Of a DNA stretch of 64,000 nt, positions 19,026 to 27,916 are shown one piece after another. The translations under genes and the position numbers were made by a program. The stretch comes from Mycobacterium sp. WUMAC-067. GTDB lineage: Bacteria; Actinomycetota; Actinomycetes; Mycobacteriales; Mycobacteriaceae. The stretch lies in NCBI RefSeq assembly GCF_020217485.1, contig NZ_JAEKMI010000012.1:83242-147241 (forward strand), read 5' to 3'. Numbering within the stretch: the first letter of the stretch is position 1; each line of letters opens with the position of its first letter. Below the pieces are notes generated by a model. That model ran no database searches. It saw only the letters and a program-made list of their open reading frames with translations, and had not been told where the DNA came from.

Positions 19026-19691
19026 TCACAGGTCCTCGCTCGGCGGTAGCGCGGCGATGGCCACCGCCTCGGCGGCGCGGCCGGATATCGCCGCGACATA
19101 GACCTGGTCGCCGGCCTGGATCACCGATTTCGGCTCGGGCAGCACGCCGGCGCCGAAGCGGATCAGGAAGGCGACCCGGGCGCCGGTGGCCTGCTCGAGA
19201 TCGGTGACCCGATGGCCGATCCAGTCCTCGTGCAGGACCACCTCGGAGACGGCGACCGTGCCGGTCGGATCGCGCCACTTGGCCGTCTCGGTCTCCCGCA
19301 GCAGCGCATTGAGCAGGCGGTCGGTGGTCCAGGGCACGGTCGCGATGGTGGGAATGCCCAGGCGCTCGTAGACCTCCGCGCGCTTGGCGTCATAGATACG
19401 GGCCACGACCCGCTTGACGCCGAACGTCTCGCGCGCCAGCCGCGCGGAGATGATGTTGGAGTTGTCCCCGGAGGACACCGCGGCGAACGCGTCCGCCTCT
19501 TCGATACCCGCCCTCAGCAGTACATCTCGGTCGAATCCCTGCCCCAGCACCCGCTCGCCGGCGTATTCGGGGCTGAGCCGGTTGAAGGCCGTGCTGTCGC
19601 GGTCGATGACCGCCACGTCGTGACCGATGCGGGACAACCCGTCGGCGACCGAAGAGCCGACCCGGCCGCAACCCATCACTACTACTCGCAC
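19026..19691 (-). CDS. trkA: Trk-type potassium regulator (TrkA/CeoB)
   Basis: A 221-residue RCK protein, paralogue of the adjacent trkB product and matching Rv2691. The nucleotide-binding motif VVVMGCGRVGSSVADGL opens the protein, with IDRDSTAFNRL after strand 2. The C-terminal RCK_C part starts near EVVLHEDWIGHRVTDL. I chose GTG 19691: GAGAGGA precedes it and the N-terminus then matches Rv2691. The longer ORF to 19766 adds an Arg-rich, unlikely extension. It is divergent from the KimA-like permease, whose GTG is 127 bases away. Confidence 0.92.
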   Translation of the reverse strand: MRVVVMGCGRVGSSVADGLSRIGHDVAVIDRDSTAFNRLSPEYAGERVLGQGFDRDVLLRAGIEEADAFAAVSSGDNSNIISARLARETFGVKRVVARIYDAKRAEVYERLGIPTIATVPWTTDRLLNALLRETETAKWRDPTGTVAVSEVVLHEDWIGHRVTDLEQATGARVAFLIRFGAGVLPEPKSVIQAGDQVYVAAISGRAAEAVAIAALPPSEDL

Positions 19692-19804
19692 TTGTGGTCC
19701 TCTCGGCCGCGTCCTGCGCCCTTCGTCGGCAACGCACGTGGGCAAGCCGTTTCGGTCGGCGAACATTCTCGTCCACGAACGCTACCGTCAAACCCGTCTG
19801 GGCT

Positions 19805-19810
19805 TACTCT
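19805..19810 (+). promoter_or_regulatory. candidate -10 (TACTCT) of the KimA-like permease
   Basis: TACTCT ends eight bases before the GTG at 19819, suggesting a leaderless or near-leaderless message. No convincing -35 is seen. Confidence 0.35.
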
Positions 19811-19818
19811 TGGCTCTC

Positions 19819-21813
19819 GTGTCCAAACTTTCAACCGCCACTCGTCGGTTGCTTATCGGCCGGCCGTTTCGCAGCGACCGGCTCAGCCACACGCTGCTGC
19901 CCAAGCGGATCGCCTTGCCGGTGTTCGCCTCCGACGCGCTGTCCTCGGTGGCGTATGCGCCCGAGGAGGTCTTCCTCATGCTCTCGGTGGCGGGGGTGTC
20001 GGCATACGCGCTGACGCCGTGGATCGGGCTCGCGGTGGCCGCGGTCATGTTGGTGGTGGTCGCCAGCTACCGGCAGAACGTCCACGCCTACCCGTCCGGT
20101 GGCGGCGACTACGAGGTGGTCACCACCAACCTCGGCGAGACCGCGGGCCTCGTCGTGGCCAGCGCCCTGATGGTGGATTACGTTCTGACCGTGGCCGTTT
20201 CGACGGCATCGGCGATGGCGAACATCGGCTCGGCCATCCCGATCGTGGCCGAACACAAGGTGTTCTTCTGCGTGGCCTCCATTTTGCTGGTGATGGCGCT
20301 GAACCTGCGTGGGGTGCGCGAATCCGGGGTGGCGTTCGCCATCCCGACCTACGCGTTCATCATCGGTGTCCTCGTCATGATCGGCTGGGGCCTGTTCCGG
20401 ATCTTCGTGCTGGGTGATCCGTTGCGGGCGGAGTCCGCCGGTTTCCAGATGCACGCCGAACACGGCCAGGTCGTCGGTTTCGCGTTGGCGTTCTTGGTGG
20501 CGCGGTCGTTTTCCTCGGGGTGCGCGGCGCTCACGGGTGTCGAGGCGATCAGCAACGGGGTGCCGGCGTTTCAGAAACCCAAGTCGCGCAACGCGGCCAC
20601 GACCCTGCTGATGTTGGGCGTCATCGCGGTGACCCTGCTGATGGGCATCATCGTGCTGGCTCAGAAGATCGGGGTTCAGCTCGTCGAGGATCCCGCGACG
20701 CAACTGAGTGGGACCCCGAAGGGCTACTACCAAAAGACCCTGGTCACCCAACTGGCGCAAGCGGTGTTCGGCGGCTTTCATCTCGGGTTCCTGCTGATCG
20801 CCACGGTGACCGCCCTCATCCTGGTGCTGGCGGCCAACACCGCGTTCAACGGGTTTCCGGTGCTGGGTTCGATCCTGGCGCAGCACAGCTACCTTCCGCG
20901 CCAATTGCACACCCGCGGAGACCGGTTGGCGTTCTCCAACGGGATCCTGTTCCTGTCCGGGGTGGCGGTGCTGGCGATCGTGGCGTTCCGCGGCGAGGTC
21001 ACGGCGCTGATTCAGCTCTACATCGTCGGCGTGTTCATTTCGTTCACGCTGAGCCAGGTCGGCATGGTGCGGCACTGGACCCGGTTGCTGCGCACCGAGA
21101 CCGATCCGGCGGCGCGGCGCAGGATGATGCGCTCACGGGTGGTCAATACCGTCGGATTGCTTTCCACCGGTGCGGTTTTGCTGGTGGTCCTGGTCACCAA
21201 GTTCGTCGCCGGGGCCTGGATCGCCCTGTTCGCGATGAGCCTGCTGTTCGGAATGATGAAGATGATTCACCGGCACTACAACACCGTGAACCGCGAACTG
21301 GCCAAGCAGGCCGAAGGCGGGGAGGACGTGGTGTTGCCCAGCCGCAATCACGCCGTGGTGCTGGTGTCGAAGTTGCACCTGCCGACGATGCGTGCGCTGG
21401 CCTACGCGCGGGCCACCCGGCCCGACGTTCTCGAGGCCGTGACGGTCAGCGTCGACGACGCCGAAACCCGCGAGCTGGTGCACAAGTGGGAGGAAAGCGA
21501 TATCAGCGTTCCGCTCAAGGTCATCGCATCGCCCTATCGCGAAATCACCCGTCCCGTACTGGAATACGTCAAGCGGGCCAGGGAGGAGTCGCCGCGCACC
21601 GTGGTCACGGTGTTCATCCCGGAGTATGTGGTGGGGCACTGGTGGGAGCAGGTGCTGCACAACCAGAGCGCGCTGCGGCTCAAGGGCCGGCTGCTGTTCA
21701 TGCCCGGCGTCATGGTGACTTCGGTTCCGTGGCAACTGAGTTCGTCGGAACGGCGCAAGACGTTGCAGCCGCATGTGGCGCCGGGCGACGCGCGTCGGGG
21801 TATTTTCGATTGA
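19819..21813 (+). CDS. APC-superfamily permease, KimA-like potassium importer (Rv2690c-like)
   Basis: A 664-residue transporter with about 12 membrane segments (to about residue 480) and a cytosolic C-terminal domain. It is usually annotated as an amino-acid permease. However, the N-terminus RRLLIGRPFRS ... ASDALSSVAY and the pattern Asp39, Tyr46, Asp120-Tyr121, Thr124, Ser128, and later TGVE (Thr239, Glu242) correspond to residues I recall as the K+ pathway of Bacillus KimA (Asp36, Tyr43, Asp117, Thr121, Ser125, Thr230). Its location, divergent from trkA/trkB, agrees with a potassium role. I therefore infer a KUP/KimA-type K+ importer. Start GTG 19819; the upstream extension is not supported. 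Confidence 0.8.
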   Translation: MSKLSTATRRLLIGRPFRSDRLSHTLLPKRIALPVFASDALSSVAYAPEEVFLMLSVAGVSAYALTPWIGLAVAAVMLVVVASYRQNVHAYPSGGGDYEVVTTNLGETAGLVVASALMVDYVLTVAVSTASAMANIGSAIPIVAEHKVFFCVASILLVMALNLRGVRESGVAFAIPTYAFIIGVLVMIGWGLFRIFVLGDPLRAESAGFQMHAEHGQVVGFALAFLVARSFSSGCAALTGVEAISNGVPAFQKPKSRNAATTLLMLGVIAVTLLMGIIVLAQKIGVQLVEDPATQLSGTPKGYYQKTLVTQLAQAVFGGFHLGFLLIATVTALILVLAANTAFNGFPVLGSILAQHSYLPRQLHTRGDRLAFSNGILFLSGVAVLAIVAFRGEVTALIQLYIVGVFISFTLSQVGMVRHWTRLLRTETDPAARRRMMRSRVVNTVGLLSTGAVLLVVLVTKFVAGAWIALFAMSLLFGMMKMIHRHYNTVNRELAKQAEGGEDVVLPSRNHAVVLVSKLHLPTMRALAYARATRPDVLEAVTVSVDDAETRELVHKWEESDISVPLKVIASPYREITRPVLEYVKRAREESPRTVVTVFIPEYVVGHWWEQVLHNQSALRLKGRLLFMPGVMVTSVPWQLSSSERRKTLQPHVAPGDARRGIFD

Positions 21814-23039
21814 CCCGCGAATCGACCCGCGCACCGCGCGGCGTGCGGCCCCCGGTGGGGGAGCTGACGTTGACCACGGGTGCCCCGGCCAACGGCGGCA
21901 GCTGCGTGGCGCATCACGAAGGCCGGGTGGTGTTCGTCCGGTACGCGCTGCCCGGTGAGCGGGTGCGCGCCCGGGTGACGGCGGATCGCCGATCGTATTG
22001 GCACGCAGAGGTTATCGAGGTCCTCGAGCCGGCCGAGGGTCGTACGGCGTCGCTGTGCCCGATCGCCGGGGTCGACGGTGCCGGCTGCTGCGACCTGGCG
22101 TTCGCCGTCCCCGAGGTGGCGCGCGCGCTCAAGGCCGACGTCGTGGCCAACCAGCTGGAGCGCCTCGGCGGGCATCGCTGGAGCGGCGAGGCCGAGCCGC
22201 TGCCGTCGGGACCCACGGGCTGGCGCACCCGCGTCCGCCTCGATGTGGGGGCCGACCGTCGGCCGGGCTTTCACCGTTACCACAGCGACGATTTGGTGAC
22301 CGACCTGCGCTGTGCGCAGCTGCCGGGCGCCATGCTCGACGGGATCGCCGAGACCGAGTGGCCGGCGGGCGCCCAGCTGCACGTGGCCGTCGACGACGAC
22401 GGGGCGCGCCATGTGGTGCGCACCCTGCGGCAGGGCAGACGCACCGCGACCAAGGTGACGCAGGGCCGCTATGAGGCGGTGCAGCGGGTGGCGGGGCGCA
22501 CCTGGCACGTGCCGGTGACCGCCTTTTGGCAGGCGCACCGCGATGCCGCGGCGACCTACAGCGGTCTGGTCGCCGACTGGGCGGCCGCCGGTACCGGCAT
22601 GAGCGCCTGGGATCTCTACGGTGGCGCAGGCGTTTTCGCCGCCGTCCTGGGCGAGGCCGTGGGGCCCTCGGGTCGGGTGCTCAGCGTGGACACCTCGCGC
22701 GCGTCGACGCGGGCCGCCCGGGCCGCGCTGGCCGATCTCACCCAGGTGCAGGTCGTCACCGACTCGGTGCGGCGCGCGCTGGCGGCGCAGCGGGGGAGCG
22801 CCTCAACAGCAGATGTGGCGGTCCTGGATCCGCCGCGGGCGGGCGCCGGGCGCGAGATCATCGATCTGCTGGCCGCGGCCGGTGTCCCGCGTGTCGTGCA
22901 CATCGGTTGTGAGGCAGCATCTTTCGCGCGCGATATCGGGATCTACCTCGGCCACGGCTATGCCGTCGAGAAGATCAAGGTGTTCGACGCCTTCCCGTTG
23001 ACCCATCACACCGAATGCGTCGCGCTGCTGACGCGCTAG
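21810..23039 (+). CDS. TrmA/RumA-type RNA uridine methyltransferase with TRAM domain (Rv2689c-like)
   Basis: A 409-residue class I SAM-dependent enzyme. An N-terminal TRAM RNA-binding domain (GELTLTTGAPANGGSCVAHH onward) is followed by cysteines (LCPIAGVDGAGCC) that may bind a 4Fe-4S cluster as in RumA. Next come the SAM motif AWDLYGGAGVFAAVLGE, the DPPRAGAG motif and the catalytic Cys in HIGCEAASFARD. It should methylate C5 of a uridine in rRNA or tRNA. The TTG at 21810 overlaps the permease stop (TTGA), supporting this start and coupling; a GTG at 21842 is a weaker choice. The stop overlaps that of the convergent MarR-like gene. Confidence 0.87.
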   Translation: MTRESTRAPRGVRPPVGELTLTTGAPANGGSCVAHHEGRVVFVRYALPGERVRARVTADRRSYWHAEVIEVLEPAEGRTASLCPIAGVDGAGCCDLAFAVPEVARALKADVVANQLERLGGHRWSGEAEPLPSGPTGWRTRVRLDVGADRRPGFHRYHSDDLVTDLRCAQLPGAMLDGIAETEWPAGAQLHVAVDDDGARHVVRTLRQGRRTATKVTQGRYEAVQRVAGRTWHVPVTAFWQAHRDAAATYSGLVADWAAAGTGMSAWDLYGGAGVFAAVLGEAVGPSGRVLSVDTSRASTRAARAALADLTQVQVVTDSVRRALAAQRGSASTADVAVLDPPRAGAGREIIDLLAAAGVPRVVHIGCEAASFARDIGIYLGHGYAVEKIKVFDAFPLTHHTECVALLTR

Positions 23040-23491
23040 CCGCGCTGCTGCCAGCGCTCGAGCATCGCCGGGATCTCGTCGAGCATGAACGCGTAGAAGT
23101 CGCGCATCCGCGTGAGCCGTTGCCCGGCAACGCTATCCGAGCCTGTCGCCGCAATCCCGGCCTCAGCGGCGGCCTGCATCGCCGATATCACGACGTTCTG
23201 GTTGGTGAAAAGGGTCGCCCACGCGTCGTCGCGCAGCCGGTAGTGATCCCGTCTGCTGCCGGGGGCGGGCGCCCGCTCGGCCAGACCCACGGAGGTGAGC
23301 ATCTTGAGTGCACCCGAGATCGCGCCCGAGCTGGCCTGTAGCCGCTCGGCCAACTCGCCCATCGTCATGCTGGCGCGCTCGGTGAACAGCAACGTGGCCA
23401 GCACTCGGGCGGTCATGCGTTGCAGCCCGTGATCGACGAGGACGAGTGCGAGCTGTTCGGCCGCATCGCGTTGATCAGCACGTTCGGCCAC
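23036..23491 (-). CDS. MarR/GbsR-like transcriptional regulator
   Basis: A 151-residue winged helix-turn-helix protein. The DNA-binding region is about residues 35-95: MTMGELAERLQASSGAISGA (helix-turn-helix) followed by the wing PGSRRDHYRL. The rest is helical, fit for dimerisation. I chose GTG 23491, preceded by GAGAGGGG; the longer ORF to 23728 would run across the operator and into the ABC gene. It is divergent from the ABC exporter genes, with a palindrome over their promoter, so it very likely represses them. I do not recall an equivalent gene between Rv2689c and Rv2688c in M. tuberculosis. Confidence 0.82.
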   Translation of the reverse strand: MAERADQRDAAEQLALVLVDHGLQRMTARVLATLLFTERASMTMGELAERLQASSGAISGALKMLTSVGLAERAPAPGSRRDHYRLRDDAWATLFTNQNVVISAMQAAAEAGIAATGSDSVAGQRLTRMRDFYAFMLDEIPAMLERWQQRG

Positions 23492-23515
23492 GCGCGCCCC
23501 TCTCGTGCGTTGGGT

Positions 23516-23545
23516 ATTCAGTAATTTCTGAAAGTTCAGTATAGT
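23516..23545 (+). promoter_or_regulatory. promoter and overlapping operator of the ABC exporter
   Basis: A -35 TTCAGT (23517-23522) and -10 TATAGT (23540-23545) lie 17 bases apart. Between and over them is a 27-base imperfect palindrome (23516-23542), centred on TTTCTGAAA, in which 18 of 26 paired positions match. This is where the divergent MarR-like regulator would bind and block transcription. Confidence 0.65.
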
Positions 23546-23651
23546 GTGCTGCGGCGCTCCGGGAAGTCTGGTCGGAACAAGGTATCCGTATGCACGCGGT
23601 GCCGGCAGCCGGCCGACGCACCGCGCTGACCCGGAAGGGGACAAGCGCGTC

Positions 23652-24557
23652 ATGCAAAACCTCGGGGCGACAACCACATTGCCAGGCACCACGGCCGACG
23701 TGATCCGCGTCAGTGGCCTTACGTTCACCTACCCAAAGGCGCCAGAACCCGCCGTGCGGGGCATGGACTTCACCGTCAGCCGCGGTGAGATCTTCGGTTT
23801 TCTGGGCCCCAGCGGCGCCGGGAAGTCGACGACGCAGAAACTTCTCATCGGCCTGCTCCGCGGCCACGGCGGGGAGGCCGCGATCTGGGGCAGGGACCCA
23901 CTGGCCTGGGGTTCCGATTACTACGAGCGCATCGGTGTCTCGTTCGAACTGCCCAACCACTACCAGAAGCTGACCGGGCTGGAGAATCTGCAATTCTTCG
24001 GATCGTTGTACGCGGGCGCGACGCTGGATCCAATGCAACTGCTGGACGCGGTGGACCTGGCCGACGACGCCCACACACGAGTCGGCAAGTACTCCAAGGG
24101 AATGCAGATGCGGCTGACGTTCGCCAGGTCGCTGATCAACGACCCCGAACTGCTCTTCCTCGATGAGCCCACTTCCGGCCTGGACCCGGTGAACGCCCGC
24201 AAGGTCAAGAACATGATCCTGGACCTGAAGGCACGCGGCCGCACGGTTTTTCTCACCACCCATGACATGGCGACCGCCGACGAGCTGTGCGACCGCGTGG
24301 CCTTTGTCGTCGACGGGGCGATCGTCGCGATGGACACGCCCGCCGAGCTCAAAATCGCCCGCAGCCGGCGGCTGGTGCGCGTGGAGTACCGGGGCGACGA
24401 CGGGCGTCTGGTGACCGCAGAGTTCGGAATGGACGGCCTGGCCGACGATCCGGCGTTTCATGCGGCGCTGCGCGACCACCACGTCGAGACCATCCACAGC
24501 AGGGAGGCCAGCCTCGACGATGTGTTCGTCGAGACGACCGGAAGGCGGCTGGGATGA
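23652..24557 (+). CDS. ABC transporter ATP-binding protein (Rv2688c-like)
   Basis: A 301-residue ABC ATPase, the energy subunit of an exporter made with the next two genes. Walker A GPSGAGKST is at residues 52-60, the signature is YSKGMQMRLT, Walker B is LLFLDEPTSGLDP, and the switch His is in TTHDMATA. Its M. tuberculosis counterpart Rv2688c, with Rv2687c and Rv2686c, has been reported to export fluoroquinolones. ATG 23652 has AAGGGGA about 11 bases upstream and gives the expected length. Its stop overlaps the next start (ATGA). Transcription appears controlled by the operator at 23516-23545. Confidence 0.92.
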   Translation: MQNLGATTTLPGTTADVIRVSGLTFTYPKAPEPAVRGMDFTVSRGEIFGFLGPSGAGKSTTQKLLIGLLRGHGGEAAIWGRDPLAWGSDYYERIGVSFELPNHYQKLTGLENLQFFGSLYAGATLDPMQLLDAVDLADDAHTRVGKYSKGMQMRLTFARSLINDPELLFLDEPTSGLDPVNARKVKNMILDLKARGRTVFLTTHDMATADELCDRVAFVVDGAIVAMDTPAELKIARSRRLVRVEYRGDDGRLVTAEFGMDGLADDPAFHAALRDHHVETIHSREASLDDVFVETTGRRLG

Positions 24558-25267
24558 CCAGGTTGGCGAGCGCGCTGCGACTCGAGCTGACGCTGCAAGT
24601 GCGGCAGAAGTTCCTGCATGCGGGTGTCTTCTCGGGTCTGATCTGGCTGGCCGTGCTGTTGCCGATGCCGCCGGGCCTGCGCCCGGTCGCGGAGCCGTAT
24701 GTGCTGGTGGGTGACATTGCGATCATCGGGTTCTTCTTCATCGGGGGCACGGTGTTCTTCGAGAAGCAGGAACGCACGATCGGCGCGGTCGTTTCCACGC
24801 CGCTGCGGTTCTCCGAATACCTGGCCGCCAAACTGACTGTGCTGCTCGGTATTTCACTGTTCGTGGCGATGACTGTGGCAAGCATCGTGCATGGGTTCGA
24901 CTATAATCCCGCGCCGCTGGTGCTCGGCGTTGTGCTCGGGACGCTGTTGATGCTGCTGGTGGGTTTCGTGACCTCGCTGCCGTTTTCCTCCGTGACCGAC
25001 TGGTTCCTGGCGGCGACCGTCCCACTGGCGATCATGCTGGTGCCGCCGGTCGTGTACTACTCCGGCCTCTGGCCGAATCCGGTGCTCTACCTCATCCCCA
25101 CGCAGGGCCCCCTGTTGCTGTTGGGGGCCGCGTTCGATCAGGTGAGTCTGGCGCCGTGGCAAGTCGTGTACGCGGCCCTGTATCCGGTCGCGTGCCTGGC
25201 GGGGTTGGGCAGGGCGGCCAACGCGATGTTCGATCGCGACGTCATCGAAAGGTCGGGTGCGCTCTGA
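24554..25267 (+). CDS. ABC transporter permease (Rv2687c-like)
   Basis: A 237-residue permease with about six membrane segments, such as VLVGDIAIIGFFFIGGTVFF and VLGVVLGTLLMLLVGFVTSL. It lacks known enzyme motifs and belongs to the ABC-2 type. The ATG at 24554 overlaps the stop of the ATPase gene by four bases and its own stop overlaps the next start by one base, so the three subunits are translationally coupled. With the third gene it should form the membrane channel of the drug exporter. Confidence 0.88.
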   Translation: MTRLASALRLELTLQVRQKFLHAGVFSGLIWLAVLLPMPPGLRPVAEPYVLVGDIAIIGFFFIGGTVFFEKQERTIGAVVSTPLRFSEYLAAKLTVLLGISLFVAMTVASIVHGFDYNPAPLVLGVVLGTLLMLLVGFVTSLPFSSVTDWFLAATVPLAIMLVPPVVYYSGLWPNPVLYLIPTQGPLLLLGAAFDQVSLAPWQVVYAALYPVACLAGLGRAANAMFDRDVIERSGAL

Positions 25268-26019
25268 TGGCGATGTCAGGCCTCGTCAGCGCGCGGGCGT
25301 TGGTCGCGTTCGGCCGCAACGACATTCGCGGAACCTACCGCGATCCACTGCTGTGGATGATCGTGGTCGCCCCAGTCATATGGACCACCGGCGTTGCGAT
25401 TCTCACGCCGCGCATCACCGAGATGTTGGCCGACCGCTACGGGTTCGATCTGGTTCCCTACTACCCGCTGGTCCTCACCGCGTTCCTGCTGCTGACCAGC
25501 ATCATCATCACCGCCGCGATCGCCGCGTTCCTGGTTCTGGACGAGCTCGACGCCGGCACGCTGACCGCGCTACGGGTGACGCCGGTGCCGCTGTCGGCCT
25601 TCTTTGCCTATCGCGCAGCCACGGTCATGGTGGTGACCACCACCTACGTCGTCGCGACCATGTCGCTCAGCGGGATACTCATGCCGGGCCTGGTGCCGTC
25701 GCTGATCCCGATCGGAATACTGGCGGGACTGTCGGCGGTCGTGACCCTGTTGCTGATACTGGCCCTGGCGAACAACAAGATCCAGGGTTTGGCCATGGTT
25801 CGCGCGCTGGGCATGCTGATTGCCGGGCTGCCCTGCCTGCCATGGTTCGTCGACTCCAACTGGAACCTCGCCTTCGGGGTGCTGCCGGCCTATTGGGCCG
25901 CCAAGGCGTTCTGGGTCGCCAGCGACTATGGCGCCTGGTGGCCCTACCTTGTCGGCGGCGTCGTGTACAACCTGGCGCTTGCCTGGCCGTTGTTCGTCCG
26001 CTTCCGCGCCAAACACTAA
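25267..26019 (+). CDS. ABC transporter permease (Rv2686c-like)
   Basis: A 250-residue ABC-2 type permease with about six membrane segments (for example LVLTAFLLLTSIIITAAIAA and VTLLLILALANN). It is the second membrane subunit of the exporter, in the same operon as the two genes before. The N-terminal GRNDIRGTYRDPLLW is typical of this permease group, where an amphipathic elbow precedes the first span. ATG 25267 shares a base with the upstream stop. It ends five bases before a convergent ArsB-like gene. Confidence 0.88.
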   Translation: MAMSGLVSARALVAFGRNDIRGTYRDPLLWMIVVAPVIWTTGVAILTPRITEMLADRYGFDLVPYYPLVLTAFLLLTSIIITAAIAAFLVLDELDAGTLTALRVTPVPLSAFFAYRAATVMVVTTTYVVATMSLSGILMPGLVPSLIPIGILAGLSAVVTLLLILALANNKIQGLAMVRALGMLIAGLPCLPWFVDSNWNLAFGVLPAYWAAKAFWVASDYGAWWPYLVGGVVYNLALAWPLFVRFRAKH

Positions 26020-26024
26020 GGCCG

Positions 26025-27314
26025 TCAGCCCATCACGAAATACCGCAGCCACAGGTACAGCGCGGACATCGCGACGGAGACGGCGGTGACGACCGCGCCC
26101 TTGCGGGTGAATTCCCAAAAGGAGATGGGATTGTCGGCGCGGCGGGCGATTCCGAGTAGGACGATGTTGGCGCTGGCGCCGATGGCGGTCAGGTTGCCGC
26201 CGAAGTCCGTGCCCAGCGCCAGCGACCACCACAAGACGCCGGGGTTGGCGTGATCGCTCAGGGCGGGCACCAGGTCGGCCACCACCGGCGCCATCGTCGC
26301 CGCGTACGGAACGTTGTCGACGACCCCGCTGATGACGACCGACGCGACCAGGATGATCATCGTCGCGGTCAATGTGTTCCCGCCGGTGGCCGTGATCGCC
26401 ACGTGGGCAAGCTGTTTGACGACACCCGTCTTCACCAGGGCGCCGACCATGATGAACAGGCCGGCGAAGAACAGCAGCGTGTCCCATTCCACGCTGGACA
26501 GGTAGTCGGACGGCTTGAGCCGGGACGCCACGACCAGTATCCCGGCGCCCAACAACGCCACCACCGAGGGCTCCATGTGCAGCGGCGAGTGGGCGATGAA
26601 CGCGGTGAACACCGCCAGCAAAACGACGCCGCACGTGATGAGCAGCCGGGGGTCGCGGATGGCCTCCTTTTCCTCCAGCGACATCACATCGGCGACCCGC
26701 TCGGGATCCACGTCGAATTCCCCGGGAAATAGGCGCGGTAACAACGCAATCAGGACGGCGATGACGATGACCACGATCGGCGCCAGATGGATGAGGAAGT
26801 CGTTGAACGTCAGGCCGGCCTTGCTGGCGATGATGATGTTGGGCGGGTCACCGACCAGGGTCGCCGCGCCCCCGATGTTCGAGGCGAACACCTCGGCCAT
26901 CAGAAAGGGTGCCGCGTTGATCGCCAGACGCTCGCACACCAGCAGCGTGACCGGGGCGACGAGCAGCACGGTGGTGACGTTGTCGAGCAGGGCCGACGCG
27001 ATCGCGGTCACCAGGACCAACAGGATCATGACGCGCAGCGGGGAACCGCGGGCGCGTTTGGCCGACCAGATCGCCACGTACTCGAACACGCCGGTCTGCC
27101 GCAGCACGCTGACGATGATCATCATGCCCAGCAGCAAAAAGATGACGTCCCAATCGATTCCGGTTCCGCGCGAGTAGAAGATGTCGTCGGAGTGAATGAT
27201 CGGCAGGGTGACCACGATCCCGGCGCCGGCCAGGGCCACGAACGTCTTGTTGACGCGATCGCTGGCGATCAGGGCATAGGCGACCACGAAGACCAGGATC
27301 GCGATGAAGCTCAT
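26025..27314 (-). CDS. ArsB/NhaD-type ion permease (Rv2685/Rv2684-like)
   Basis: A 429-residue permease of the ion transporter (IT) superfamily with 10-12 membrane segments. The two inverted halves each carry the family's re-entrant motifs: [12 protein letters not shown] with GDPPNIII, and [11 protein letters not shown] with [12 protein letters not shown]. Annotated as arsenite exporter (arsB1/arsA) in M. tuberculosis, but the same fold serves Na+/H+ and dicarboxylate transport, so the ion is uncertain. No arsenic regulator or reductase lies nearby. M. tuberculosis has two adjacent copies as I recall; only one is present here. Start ATG 27314. Confidence 0.82.
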   Translation of the reverse strand: MSFIAILVFVVAYALIASDRVNKTFVALAGAGIVVTLPIIHSDDIFYSRGTGIDWDVIFLLLGMMIIVSVLRQTGVFEYVAIWSAKRARGSPLRVMILLVLVTAIASALLDNVTTVLLVAPVTLLVCERLAINAAPFLMAEVFASNIGGAATLVGDPPNIIIASKAGLTFNDFLIHLAPIVVIVIAVLIALLPRLFPGEFDVDPERVADVMSLEEKEAIRDPRLLITCGVVLLAVFTAFIAHSPLHMEPSVVALLGAGILVVASRLKPSDYLSSVEWDTLLFFAGLFIMVGALVKTGVVKQLAHVAITATGGNTLTATMIILVASVVISGVVDNVPYAATMAPVVADLVPALSDHANPGVLWWSLALGTDFGGNLTAIGASANIVLLGIARRADNPISFWEFTRKGAVVTAVSVAMSALYLWLRYFVMG

Positions 27315-27330
27315 CGATGTGCCTGTGGCA

Positions 27331-27873
27331 TCAGGGTTTCAGCGCGGCGGCGAGCACCCGCGACGCCGTGATCACCCCGACCAGCCGGCCCTCTTTGACC
27401 ACCGCGACGAGCGGGCTGCGCAGCCGCGCCATGAGCGCGGCCACTTCGATGATGGTGTCGTCGGCGTTGGCGGGGGGCACGTCGACCAGATGGTCGGGCA
27501 GCACGTCGCGCACCTTCTTGCCGCTCAACTTTTCCGCGCAGCGATCGGCGGTCGATTCGTTGAGCACGCCGGCCAGCGACGGATCGTCCTGCACATAACG
27601 GGGCACGATGAAGCGGACGACCTGGGAGGCGGGCAGCACCGCGTAGGGGCGCCCCGAGCCGTCGGTGACCAACAGCCCGGGCAGCCGGTGCTCGGCCAGC
27701 ATCCGGGCGGCGTCCAGCGCGTCCGCGTCAATGCTGACGACGGGGAAGTCCTCGGCGATCTGCTCCGCGCGCACACTGCGACGATACGTCCGCTGGGATT
27801 GTGTGGTGCGGTCATGGCGTACTCCTGGGTCGGAAGAAGACGTGCCGACCAGGCTTCCCGGCTCACCGCGCAT
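27331..27873 (-). CDS. CBS-domain pair protein (Rv2683-like)
   Basis: A protein with two CBS domains: the first around [18 protein letters not shown] and [17 protein letters not shown], the second around [20 protein letters not shown] and [16 protein letters not shown] pairs usually bind adenosyl nucleotides and regulate a partner. It lies 16 bases downstream of nothing but directly upstream of the permease gene on the same strand, so it may regulate that transporter. The start is uncertain: ATG 27873 (180 residues) is given; GTG 27774 (147 residues) also leaves both domains intact. Confidence 0.75.
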   Translation of the reverse strand: MRGEPGSLVGTSSSDPGVRHDRTTQSQRTYRRSVRAEQIAEDFPVVSIDADALDAARMLAEHRLPGLLVTDGSGRPYAVLPASQVVRFIVPRYVQDDPSLAGVLNESTADRCAEKLSGKKVRDVLPDHLVDVPPANADDTIIEVAALMARLRSPLVAVVKEGRLVGVITASRVLAAALKP

Positions 27874-27916
27874 TGACGCTACCAAACCTGCGTCGTCGGC
27901 TGCGTAGACTGACGGG

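Noticed and set aside
26025..27314. Firm arsenite exporter (arsB) naming
   Set aside because: The IT-superfamily fold is shared with sodium and dicarboxylate transporters, and no arsR, arsC or arsD lies nearby.
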